From positions 62,001 through 126,000 of the forward strand of contig CASIBY010000018.1 in NCBI GenBank assembly GCA_949373095.1: a stretch of 64,000 nucleotides of DNA. The letters run 5' to 3'. The notes below the pieces were generated by a model that saw only the letters and a program-made list of their open reading frames with translations, did no database searches and was not told the DNA's origin. Position 1 is the stretch's first letter; every line of letters begins with the position of its first letter. A program made the translations under genes and the position numbers. Shown here piece by piece: positions 17,901-25,020 of this stretch. The DNA comes from Candidatus Poseidoniaceae archaeon (GTDB taxonomy: Archaea; Thermoplasmatota; Poseidoniia; Poseidoniales; Poseidoniaceae).

Positions 17901-20305
17901 ACAGTCGCCTCGGGGCTGACATTGAAACTGCAAATGGACAACCCATCAAGGACGGAACGGATTACTACGGCGTTATCGTGGTTGAATATACCGACGGACG
18001 ATGGGGAGAAGTCTCTGCTCCGTTTGGCCCTGCATCATCTTCAGATGAAATTCCAAGCGCCCCGCTGTGGGCAACTGCAAGCGCTATGGGGAGCAATGGA
18101 GAAGATGGTGACCTTGAACTTGAATGGGCCCGGTGTACGGCTCTTGACCTTGCTAGGACCAATGTATACGTCTCAACAACAGTCATGACCGACGCATTGG
18201 GGCTGTCAGTGGAAACCTCCTATCTTCCGAACCAAGGAAATCAAAGCATCCTGTCGCTCGCACCAGCAGTTCCTGTTTGGATCGGGTTCACCTGTGTTGA
18301 TGAAGCGGGACAAGAAAATCTCTCTGATGTCACGATTGTCGGACCAGTCGTTCCAACCGGTGAGCTCAACGATAATCAAGCCCCTGAACCAATCGAAGGC
18401 ACCACTGCCGCAGATATTCCTGAGGATGAAGGCGGGCGCATTTCCGTAATGTGGAACCAAAGTTCAGCTGAAGATTGTGCCTTTTACACCGTATTCATGA
18501 AACTGGGTGGAGATTCCAGCAATGATGGTATCATTGGAAATGTCGATGGGTTTTCCCAAGCAGCCGTCATCAACTCTTGTGAAGATACAGAGACTACAAT
18601 CACCTCCCTTGATGGGGTGCCCTTGATCGACGGCCAGATCTATTCCCTCGGTGTCGTTGCTTACGATGTGTGGTTGAATGGGAATATCGACAGCGTACGA
18701 ATCGTCACGGCCACGCCTTTCCAGAACATCATCGGGTCAGGTAGCGCACCTGAGCGAATCTCATCTCTACTTGCCTTTGACCACGCAAACGATGATGGAA
18801 CATCTATCGATGTCGTCTGGACGCCTTCTGGCGCAGATGATTTCGCTTCCTATACCGTGTGGGTTGCAAACCAACCTGTAGATGACCTGGCTTTGGCTTA
18901 CGCCACCTTTGGAACAAATCCAGATGTATGTGGTTGTTTCACATTCAACAAGCAATGGATTGATGAACGAACAAACTCAATTGAACTCACCATTTCAACA
19001 GCATTGTACGGTGATTCGACGTTAACAGCATCTACGCCTCAGTTAATTCAGCCCGATATTGAACTCTTTGTGGCTATAACCGTTCATGACCTCAAAGGAA
19101 ACGTACATCTTACGGACCTTACTCAGGCAACGGTCACACCGATTGACAACATCAATGACAACACAGCTCCTGACCGATTGACTGACCTGGAACTAACTGA
19201 CCGTCCTAACGATGACGGAAGCGCTCTTCTTCTTGACTTTGAACTGTCAACTGCAGATGATATTGCCTACTATGAAGTCTATGCGGCTACCTTTGAGTTC
19301 AATGCTGCAAATCCAAATGGCCAAGCCTTGACTGCCATAGCCACCTTGGACAGAAACCCTTCACTTCCACTCACCATTGATATCGTTGCTGGAGACACTC
19401 CTGTCATTCCTGGCCAAGATATCTGGGTCGCTGTTGTGGCAGTTGATACTTCGGGTAATGCGCACACAACTGACCTAACCGTGGCCAAAGCTCAATCTAT
19501 TGACGACGGAGTTACGGATCCTGGGAACTACCTCCCGGACATTGAATCTGTTACCGCTACGTGGGACATGGAGACCAATATCTTCGTTGAATGGGACCAC
19601 TCGACCGATGCACAAGTTCGTGGCTACCATGTTTACATCTCCGATTCCGCCTTTGAAGACATTACAGATGCGACAATGGTTGGCGATGTCAAGGCATCCA
19701 ATTCGTTTTTGATTACCCCAAGCCTGTTTGAAGAACTTGACAACAAAAGTGCATGGTATGTCGCTGTAACTCCGTATGATGAAAGCCTCAGCAAGGAGAC
19801 CGTCACCACGTTCAAACTGAATGCACTCGGCGATGACGGGAAAGGGTCTGTGGATGGAGATGATTCTGGACAATTGTCGCTTGAATCACTTCTTAGTGGA
19901 CCGAATTTGATCGCTGCTGGAATGCTCATCATCGTCTTGCTCTTGGCCGTACTTGTTGTTCGCTCGAGAGGAGGCAGTAATCGCCGCTCAAAGAGTTGGG
20001 AACTGCAAGAAGCAACATGGGGCATCCAAGACCAAGGCTGGGGAGACACTCCCGGCCAGGCCCCTCCTGCACCGGCCACACCTGCTCCTGCTGCAGCAGA
20101 AGGTGTTTCTCAGCAACAAGCGACTGACATCTACGCCGCTGCAAACCAAATCCAATCGAACAATTACGGACGCACAGAATACCAATCAGTTCAGCCGGTA
20201 TTACAACCACAAGTTCGTACTGATGTGCTGGATGACCTCTTGGGTGGACAAACTCCACCAACTTCGCCACAAATTGATACATCGTTCCTTGATGATCTTC
20301 TCTGA
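11957..20305 (+). CDS. Giant secreted beta-propeller/Fn3 surface protein with C-terminal anchor
   Basis: This is a 2782-residue cell-surface protein of unknown role. The track start (11870) adds 29 residues before the better start MNPTRRAVND, which gives a Sec signal peptide: a basic N-region, the hydrophobic stretch LSMVLLMVLMSMAPLLTL, and a cleavage region at TVSAHA. Most of the chain is a long series of propeller-like repeats of roughly 45-60 residues, with recurring RYDxxxNxWLxxW and xLYIGTxxG elements, like two-component-regulator or PQQ-type propellers. Then come about five Fn3-like modules that open with DRPDDGG or close variants. One transmembrane helix (LIAAGMLIIVLLLAVLVV) is followed by a cytoplasmic tail of about 109 residues, rich in Pro, Ala and Gln, with VLDDLLGG and a terminal FLDDLL. 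Adhesion or polymer binding is plausible. Confidence 0.85.
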   Translation: MNPTRRAVNDSRAAGRALSMVLLMVLMSMAPLLTLQTVSAHAEPSGVTWPLEGSNDTGWVTLDAIGANDSGNGAQASADWNLSFAPGAELSNVTLEIRVSGEDGMVIEGPLLAVDGMGTSLFDWSGSGMLGESNQFDNGAVYEGRLNPNSNSDAGWTLPSDAEITEMVIQALAPVDPAVSLRPVESVIHDYAVHPELGFMYIAVNDDLLMLDVNANPIVIDMMEFTNYLGIDEMVVDANNGLLHLLAGDGTMHALSLDNSSFQPALPSLTESFDTFILTTSGEVFGADASGVSQWDGVGWNSVQTTNAGTIIPEAATTMIEVNGVLYTAFEGAGVYRYDLTTNAPLSSWNTGNTLHSDDVTTLAVSGNQLLLGSSDNGLARFDYSAGFWLSTWTASNWLDSNDIAGLARVGDNLFILNGPSLHVYNTTNGIFSTTYALSDFGLQSEPEAMMVWASLGQASPSQTGLLISDGEGTLAHLTPGNNPILEGNIMLSSGPTTDEMGLIEEINGILYITGNDGTGINRFDIGNTLWLPSWPLADDVQAMGSDGTDLFLATSNSTVVQHSSSGTVLNQWNGQGCWATGSDFLSLDMNADSIVVSLENGGFAIINRSQPQQSASSCIGYDTTNGVPSSLLGDVVLNGGRAYVATEDKGILRYDITNDSWLTPWGSTGINGVSYAGVAMVGDILHLGLQGYGVVRKDISTGEILAPILASGRNAPLPSNQIYALASDGYNLYIGTQQGARKWDGTQTTSFGQGSSWQTRPTQFYDFAVDASISGGFIYAGTNIGVCKYSIATMGVSDCQNVYDGMPNWATYSVSYDSNYVYGGTTSGVGLITKSNFQHDYNWGEGTQTENAVVEIMGDIAYIGTDGLGVLRYNITSNEWLTPFTEDNGVLDGGNDDVTGMVADIRQNLLWVGGSDGFQLINVTTGGEAYDIEKSDNLYSANGDPYGMIIHNNIMYYHSLTASDEVSRLDVFNLTNLGNIDIGSQVGENGGDIVGMDLVGDILMTSVVSPQWWNSDGSGGIGMWNTTSNSFETNILPTGSVDRVTSYRSATGNTWVSWGELKLDLYAPNGTLVNSWDNYELPIRGIVEYDGHVLFAAEDGVHRYNETSNQWAAKWTAGNGLPTNAGTIFYELWTDGSNLAVGGARFQGWGGFAEGIISLRDSTGAWSSYAADSYTNIPNGYPISMEICGGALNIAMFNNNGGIARIDLQNQTVLSGFDRSQLDGTSPASVTCDSSDTLYIGYYNDDQPISKYSFSTSSFLASLTTTSHNLPSDRIWYDSLAHANGQLIVGHGIGNSGSNLIGGGYSVMSSNGATTTQANVQSGGSSVTSFQWLGGTTGWMMGQAGGSSGYSHVSTLSTLGMQKVVDLPGLVSGQITAMAGNSTHIWAATGGQPAQGQFSGNGAGLLQGTFQPNGDVQWEYGWTMAANSRATDFYLQGDQLYIASNPTGLMKLDVLNKNLASITGSLHDKFDQMELYNNHLVIGLAGEGGSPPGVQTFDLNTQQFDGGRLIAGLPSNIVNGFDDSSNIMYIGTNGGLGRFNITTATNDWMDSVTINSGLQDNVIEDVLVIGTNVFLATPSGLIIWDEITETSTLMDTSDGLMATSTWGLTKIPVGQMAPAPVLVLSHDGRGADRPGVTMINVGTMQVISTHRFDQLPSNTVTALTGDWWGLHIATDIGPMTHWNSSDTMFEDGLASYQTPTWPVEGMMSNGDELIAFSSSSATLSESRTNSHARLTSFNQGDIVDGIVTGSHVWLTTTEGLVGWQTNGQYTEVDDYTMRRAHPLTVRALSNSQGTGGSGLNITDMTHPGVDIPLVDPTAPFALDATKGSAGPHGIMLQKVPLVFTSSENGAAIWARSMSVKYDATVDLSQDPNLGSTLQLALDNGLLYDNTRHVKLRLYSPSNGSMEARITYDYIRTDTPVDMEGLVDRPDDGGSTLTASWSLVHDEDFSRYLIFLNEGPWATAPNELALMGQTPDKAVSLHSRLGADIETANGQPIKDGTDYYGVIVVEYTDGRWGEVSAPFGPASSSDEIPSAPLWATASAMGSNGEDGDLELEWARCTALDLARTNVYVSTTVMTDALGLSVETSYLPNQGNQSILSLAPAVPVWIGFTCVDEAGQENLSDVTIVGPVVPTGELNDNQAPEPIEGTTAADIPEDEGGRISVMWNQSSAEDCAFYTVFMKLGGDSSNDGIIGNVDGFSQAAVINSCEDTETTITSLDGVPLIDGQIYSLGVVAYDVWLNGNIDSVRIVTATPFQNIIGSGSAPERISSLLAFDHANDDGTSIDVVWTPSGADDFASYTVWVANQPVDDLALAYATFGTNPDVCGCFTFNKQWIDERTNSIELTISTALYGDSTLTASTPQLIQPDIELFVAITVHDLKGNVHLTDLTQATVTPIDNINDNTAPDRLTDLELTDRPNDDGSALLLDFELSTADDIAYYEVYAATFEFNAANPNGQALTAIATLDRNPSLPLTIDIVAGDTPVIPGQDIWVAVVAVDTSGNAHTTDLTVAKAQSIDDGVTDPGNYLPDIESVTATWDMETNIFVEWDHSTDAQVRGYHVYISDSAFEDITDATMVGDVKASNSFLITPSLFEELDNKSAWYVAVTPYDESLSKETVTTFKLNALGDDGKGSVDGDDSGQLSLESLLSGPNLIAAGMLIIVLLLAVLVVRSRGGSNRRSKSWELQEATWGIQDQGWGDTPGQAPPAPATPAPAAAEGVSQQQATDIYAAANQIQSNNYGRTEYQSVQPVLQPQVRTDVLDDLLGGQTPPTSPQIDTSFLDDLL

Positions 20306-20314
20306 GGCGAAGGA

Positions 20315-21037
20315 ATGAGTCAAACAAGTGGGCCCCGAGACGAGGTCTTTACCACTGCTGTTGTCAATCCAAAGGGACAAGTCGCTGACGGCCCGGCGCA
20401 TCTGAAGCGAATGAAAGATCATGCAAAAAGGCTGAGAATATCACTTCCTGAAACCTTTCCTCCAATGGAGTTTGAGGCAAGTGAAATGAGTCTCGTTCGG
20501 CTATCATATTCAGCTGAACACGGCTGGAAGGTTCAACACCGACCGTTCACCGTCCGTAACGAGTCATTAGACGCAATATCGGTTCCCGCCCCACGATGGA
20601 ATCCGAAGACAAACGGCTGCAAGCATGGAGATTGGGCGCCGTACAACGAAGCCCGAGCAAGGGCTGAGCAGGCCGGTTGTGATGTAGCCCTGTTCGTTCA
20701 TGAACACGCCCTGGTTGATGGTGACCGAGGTACACCTATGTTGCTTGATGAAGACGGGACGGTTTGGATACCTACTGACGAAGATGGAGGAGTGGATGGA
20801 ATCACTGCATCACTCCTTGAAGCACAACTTCCTGAACTTGGATTACCTGTACTTCGGGGTCGATTGAATGAACGTCTCGTTGCTCGATGTCATGAACTGG
20901 TGGTTGTAGGGTCAGGCCTCGGGGCGTGCCGGGTGGACTCAATTGATGGTGAGCGCGTGGGGCACTCCACCGTTTTATCCAAACAATGTCAAAAAATTAT
21001 CAACCAACATTTTACCCATGAGGCCACCTGGTCGTAG
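20315..21037 (+). CDS. Class IV PLP enzyme, probable aminodeoxychorismate lyase
   Basis: This is a fold-type IV PLP enzyme of 240 residues. The probable Schiff-base lysine is in NGCKHGDWAPYNEA near residue 107, aligning with the Lys-His of aminodeoxychorismate lyases and branched-chain aminotransferases. The C-terminal VVGSGLGACRVDSIDGERVG matches the phosphate-binding and ThrGlyThr-like region of the family. The usual E-x-x-x-x-N region is altered (TVWIPTDEDGGVDGITASLL). Its stop lies just 13 bases before the preferred start of the PabB-PabA fusion. That placement argues for the lyase step, aminodeoxychorismate to p-aminobenzoate plus pyruvate, in folate synthesis. It is divergent enough that another class IV activity remains possible. 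Confidence 0.72.
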   Translation: MSQTSGPRDEVFTTAVVNPKGQVADGPAHLKRMKDHAKRLRISLPETFPPMEFEASEMSLVRLSYSAEHGWKVQHRPFTVRNESLDAISVPAPRWNPKTNGCKHGDWAPYNEARARAEQAGCDVALFVHEHALVDGDRGTPMLLDEDGTVWIPTDEDGGVDGITASLLEAQLPELGLPVLRGRLNERLVARCHELVVVGSGLGACRVDSIDGERVGHSTVLSKQCQKIINQHFTHEATWS

Positions 21038-21050
21038 ACGGGGCGGTAGT

Positions 21051-23291
21051 ATGTCGGTGAATATGACCGAACTTTCTACCCACCTCAGCCAGTGTAAGTT
21101 GCTTGGACAAGATGCGTTTCGACACGGTTCCCCGGACAGAGTATTGTTGGTCTCCGGCGGCCCTGCTTCACATCTAGCCAACTGGTCAATGCTGGCCTCG
21201 CCACCAAAAAAACGAGCCATCATCCGTCAACCATCTCGCTCACAAATGCCAGCAGCAAAACCACATTCTCCAATTTCAGGGACCATACAATTGACTGAAG
21301 AAAAGTGTGAGTTGAGGGCCGAAGTTGAGGAATGGAAACACGGCAGTTGGTATCACAGCGTCACCCTTTTTGCCTCAAGTATAGGGAACTTGCTGAACAA
21401 ATTACAACCGATTACATCTCAAGAACCGTTTGAAAAACCAGGGTGTAACGGAATGGCTTCAGGCCCTTTTTGGTCTGGAGCAATGGCTTACGATATGATG
21501 CAATGGACGCAACCACTTCTTCTCCAGAATCCCCCCCCGGAAGGGGCTATTTTGAGCGTCATGTGGCTTATTGAAGGAGGTGTTTTTCACGACCGCCGCA
21601 GCGATGAAATTGGTGTTTTTGGTGCAGATTCACCTTGGGCTCAAGGCGCTCTAGAAGCCCTCATTGCAGTACCTACTGAAACCATTGAAACAACCCCTCT
21701 AAGACACGTAGAAACGACAACTCACGATGATGAAACCCATATGGAGAACATAGAGCGTGTTCGCCAAGGAATCGTTGCGGGACAGGTGTATCAGGTCAAT
21801 GTTGGAAAGCACTGGCAGGGTCCCATTGAGCATCCTTTTGAGGTGTTTAAACACCTCACGGAGAGTAATCCTGCACCATATTCAGTTTACCTTGAAGCCG
21901 ATGATGTAGGGTTTGCCTTAGCCAGCTCATCACCAGAGTCTCTCCTAGATTGTGATGAGGAGCACATCCGTTCATCTCCAATCAAGGGTACATGCCTACA
22001 AGGTACAACCCCAGAAGAAGCCGCAGTTCTTCGAAATGCGATGCTAGGAGATGAAAAGGAACGTGCAGAACATCGTATGCTTGCTGACCTCATGCGAAAT
22101 GATCTCTCCAGTGTATGTGAAGTGGGCTCGGTTGATATTGACCGATTTGATGTTGAAGTTTACTCCAATGTTCAGCATCTTGTCAGCCATATTACCGGAA
22201 CATTCAGGCCGGAGCACAATGGAAAAACTGCTTTCCAGTCTATCTTTCCAGGGGGCTCTATTACGGGGTGTCCCAGAACCATGGTTTGCGCTGTAATTGA
22301 TGAACTTGAACAACATCCACGTTCGTTTTGGACCGGTTCAGCCGGCTGGGTAGATGTCCACACGGGTTCTTCATCTTGGAACATATTGATTCGGACGCTT
22401 GAAGCTCATCGAACAACATCTGGATGGACAGGAAGCATTGGGGCGGGCGGTGGAATTACTATTGCTTCCGACGCAGCAAAAGAAGTTTCAGAAGCGGTCT
22501 GGAAAGGAGCTGCATTAAGAATTGCATCAGGATGGATGGAAGCCGATAAAAGCCCTGTTCCACGAGGCGATCTTGAAATTCATCCAATCGGTTATCAAAA
22601 TCTAAGCGAGGCACAAGGAACTCCAGCCTCTGTCCAAACGCTTGAGCAGTGCATTGGGAGCAGTGGGGATTGTGGTGTGCTCTTCATTGATAATTTGGAT
22701 TCATTTTCACTTAATGTTGCAGACGCTATCGCTCAATCCGGACATGGCGTGACCGTCTTGGCAGGGCGTAACAAAAAAGCAGAACTGTTGTCAGACCCAT
22801 CGGTGTTGTTTGACCTTCTCGACCGTCTAAAGCCGACCCACATCGTTCTCGGCCCTGGGCCCGGCACCCCTGCTGATGCCCCACTGACCATGGCACTTGC
22901 TCACCATGCCCTCGCTGGACAACTGTCAATTCCAGTCTTGGGAGTTTGCTTGGGTCATCAAGCGCTCGCACTTGCAGATGGAATGGAAGTCATCCCGTCT
23001 CCACATGGCCCTGTTCATGGCGTTCCCGTTCGCATTGAGCACGATGGGACCGGCCTCTTCGCAAACTCGGCTTCGCCCGAAGCATTCACACGATATAATT
23101 CACTAATCGTCAACGATTTAGAAGGACATTCGCTCGTCATAAACGGCCGAGAAGCAGAAACTGGGTTGGTGATGGGCATTCGCCATCCCTCATATCCGAT
23201 TCACGGAGTTCAGTTCCATCCAGAGTCTATTGGCTCTCCCGAAGGACGCGCAATCATTCAAGAATTTCTTCTGAATCCATCGGATGGTTGA
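21051..23291 (+). CDS. Aminodeoxychorismate synthase, fused PabB-PabA
   Basis: Converts chorismate and glutamine to 4-amino-4-deoxychorismate. Residues about 90-510 are the chorismate-binding component: VRQGIVAGQVYQVNVGKHW, IRSSPIKGTCLQG, HRMLADLMRNDLSSVCEVGS, FPGGSITGCPR and GSIGAGGGITIASD. The lysine in PIKGT is the residue typical of PabB; anthranilate synthase (TrpE) has PIAGT. Residues about 545-746 are a class I glutamine amidotransferase with the nucleophile in VLGVCLGHQAL and the His-Glu pair in GVQFHPESIGSPEG. The component order (synthase then amidotransferase) is like PhzE or fused TrpEG, the reverse of plant ADC synthase. The track start (20943) lies inside the upstream gene; ATG 21051 or 21018 is preferred. 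A run of eight C occurs at 21531-21538 within the frame. Confidence 0.9.
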   Translation: MSVNMTELSTHLSQCKLLGQDAFRHGSPDRVLLVSGGPASHLANWSMLASPPKKRAIIRQPSRSQMPAAKPHSPISGTIQLTEEKCELRAEVEEWKHGSWYHSVTLFASSIGNLLNKLQPITSQEPFEKPGCNGMASGPFWSGAMAYDMMQWTQPLLLQNPPPEGAILSVMWLIEGGVFHDRRSDEIGVFGADSPWAQGALEALIAVPTETIETTPLRHVETTTHDDETHMENIERVRQGIVAGQVYQVNVGKHWQGPIEHPFEVFKHLTESNPAPYSVYLEADDVGFALASSSPESLLDCDEEHIRSSPIKGTCLQGTTPEEAAVLRNAMLGDEKERAEHRMLADLMRNDLSSVCEVGSVDIDRFDVEVYSNVQHLVSHITGTFRPEHNGKTAFQSIFPGGSITGCPRTMVCAVIDELEQHPRSFWTGSAGWVDVHTGSSSWNILIRTLEAHRTTSGWTGSIGAGGGITIASDAAKEVSEAVWKGAALRIASGWMEADKSPVPRGDLEIHPIGYQNLSEAQGTPASVQTLEQCIGSSGDCGVLFIDNLDSFSLNVADAIAQSGHGVTVLAGRNKKAELLSDPSVLFDLLDRLKPTHIVLGPGPGTPADAPLTMALAHHALAGQLSIPVLGVCLGHQALALADGMEVIPSPHGPVHGVPVRIEHDGTGLFANSASPEAFTRYNSLIVNDLEGHSLVINGREAETGLVMGIRHPSYPIHGVQFHPESIGSPEGRAIIQEFLLNPSDG

Positions 23292-23327
23292 AGAATCCCT
23301 TGCCGTTGGACGACTTGAGGGAACGCC

Positions 23328-23714
23328 ATGCCAGCATGCCGACACTGTGGAAGCACCTACCCGCGTGAATTCTTCATTCACGGAGTTGGACCTCGTGCGC
23401 AGGTATGTGCACAATGCGGGATAGACCAGGGCTTGGTCACCAAGGAGGAAGTTCCTATTCTCTTTGAAAAAGAACTTGCAAACGCCCGTTTCTCCGCTGT
23501 GGCTCGGCGCTACAGTATTTTCCTTTACATCCCATTCCTTTGGGCTCTGTGGGGATTTACCCTTTCGGATGTCAAACCCTGGGGGCTCTTCTTCCTCGGA
23601 CTACTGATTGTCCTCACACTTCTCGCACCGATTATCTTCATCTACCGAGGTGGACGATACTCCGGAGATATGGCTCGTTTGAGCCCAGCATATGACCGTC
23701 CAAAAGGTCACTGA
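23328..23714 (+). CDS. Zinc-ribbon membrane protein
   Basis: This 128-residue protein of unknown function starts with a treble-clef or zinc-ribbon module (residues 4-31). The pairs are CRHCGSTYPREFF and VCAQCGIDQG, giving C-x2-C-x20-C-x2-C. A linker helix leads to two membrane helices (YSIFLYIPFLWALWGF and WGLFFLGLLIVLTLLAPIIFIY) and a short basic tail. GAGGGA lies about 5 bases before the ATG and supports the start. It follows the PabBA gene by 36 bases and ends tail to tail with the Ygr210-like GTPase. Similar zinc-ribbon plus two-helix proteins are common in archaea and poorly characterised. Confidence 0.65.
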   Translation: MPACRHCGSTYPREFFIHGVGPRAQVCAQCGIDQGLVTKEEVPILFEKELANARFSAVARRYSIFLYIPFLWALWGFTLSDVKPWGLFFLGLLIVLTLLAPIIFIYRGGRYSGDMARLSPAYDRPKGH

Positions 23715-23715
23715 A

Positions 23716-25005
23716 TCACGATTTAGCGTGAATTTTGAGTACGTCACCATCCGACAACTCGTGATCTGCACCCACCACGCGACGAGTTTTTCCATCAACG
23801 CCGCGAATGAAACCGTCTCCTAAGTCTGTATGGACATGATAGGCCAGGGCTTTGGCTTGGATTCCTGATGAGACAACAAAAGCATCTGGCAAAACTTTGC
23901 CGTCACCGTCCACCCAATGGGTTTCATCTTGTACGGGATAAACAACGATTTGTTCGAGGAGGTCAAACAAGACCCGATCCAATAACCGGGCCACGCCCGT
24001 TCCATTGGACGATTCCATACGAGCAAGCATATGAGCTAAAGCCTTGGTTTGAGGCTCATTTAGTGCCGATGAATCGTTGATTGTGAATGAGGCTTCTCCC
24101 GGATGATACGAAATGATGTTCGCATTAGCTGCTCTTCGGAGTGCGAGTTCAACATCGGCCATGCACGGTTCAATCGAATACGAAGAGAGGTCGTCAATCA
24201 CTCCTTCCGGTGCTATGTCCCACTTGTTCGCTGCGTAAGCAATTGGAAACAATCCTTGCCGTAACGTCGCAGCAAGTGCTCGGAGAATCTCGGCACTCCA
24301 ATCCCACGGTTGTCCTTCCGGACGTTGTTCTTGTTGGAACTGTAACATGCATTGTGAAACGAGTTGAGTCGTAGCCCCGAGCCCGCTTAATCGCTCTTGA
24401 ACAAACGAAGCCAAACCCTTCTCTCCTTCCGCTTGTACTCTGCGTACGCCACGAGTCCAGCCCTCATTGAGAATGCCGGCTATCCACGCATCCAGCTCTT
24501 CTTCAAGAAAAGCAATCTCTTCTTTCATTGCATTGAGCGCCTCTTCTTTTGAGGAGGCCCCCCCTAGGAACTGTCCTTCTAAATCGGTTGTTCCCGCAGC
24601 GTCAACAACCTGAATCAGAACATTGGAATTTGCCAAGTCAGAAAGAAAGGCATTGCCTCTCCCTCTCCCTTCACTCGCTCCAGGGACGAGACCGGCAACA
24701 TCGACCAGGGCTACGGGAACAAAACGGCGGTGACCTACACACGAACCCGTGCGCGGTTCACAAAGGCTACCTTGACGAGGGTCATCTGTCGAGGCGGGTT
24801 CAAGACGTCCTTCGGATTCTAATTTCTCACGCAAGGCTTTGCACGGGCAAGCAAGGCGTGCTTCTACAAAGGCAACTCCGACGTTAGGGTCGATGGTACA
24901 AAATGGATAGTTTGCAATGTCGACTTGAGCGAGCGTTGCTGCACTAAAGAACGTAGATTTCCCCACATTTGGTTTGCCAACAAGGCCAATTCGCACCGTC
25001 ATCAC
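23716..25005 (-). CDS. OBG-family GTPase, archaeal Ygr210/YchF-like
   Basis: This is a translation-associated P-loop NTPase of the OBG family. The G1 motif is GLVGKPNVGKST at the N-terminus, G2 is the conserved NYPFCTIDPNVG, and G3 is VDVAGLVPGASEGRGRGNAFL. After G1 there is a Cys-containing insertion (ACPCKALREKL... LCEPRTGSCVGHRRFVP) typical of the archaeal and eukaryotic Ygr210 subgroup. The recognition motif is YAANKWD. The C-terminal TGS domain occupies the last 85 residues, ending RVVGADHELSDGDVLKIHA. Length (429 aa) fits the subgroup. It lies 15 bases downstream of the EF-hand membrane-protein gene and is probably translated from the same mRNA. Confidence 0.9.
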   Translation of the reverse strand: MMTVRIGLVGKPNVGKSTFFSAATLAQVDIANYPFCTIDPNVGVAFVEARLACPCKALREKLESEGRLEPASTDDPRQGSLCEPRTGSCVGHRRFVPVALVDVAGLVPGASEGRGRGNAFLSDLANSNVLIQVVDAAGTTDLEGQFLGGASSKEEALNAMKEEIAFLEEELDAWIAGILNEGWTRGVRRVQAEGEKGLASFVQERLSGLGATTQLVSQCMLQFQQEQRPEGQPWDWSAEILRALAATLRQGLFPIAYAANKWDIAPEGVIDDLSSYSIEPCMADVELALRRAANANIISYHPGEASFTINDSSALNEPQTKALAHMLARMESSNGTGVARLLDRVLFDLLEQIVVYPVQDETHWVDGDGKVLPDAFVVSSGIQAKALAYHVHTDLGDGFIRGVDGKTRRVVGADHELSDGDVLKIHAKS

Positions 25006-25020
25006 GCCCGGTGACGACCC

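Noticed and set aside
20943-21050. Track start of the PabB-PabA fusion inside the upstream gene
   Set aside because: A 95-base overlap is unlikely; ATGs at 21018 and 21051 give normal spacing after the upstream stop.
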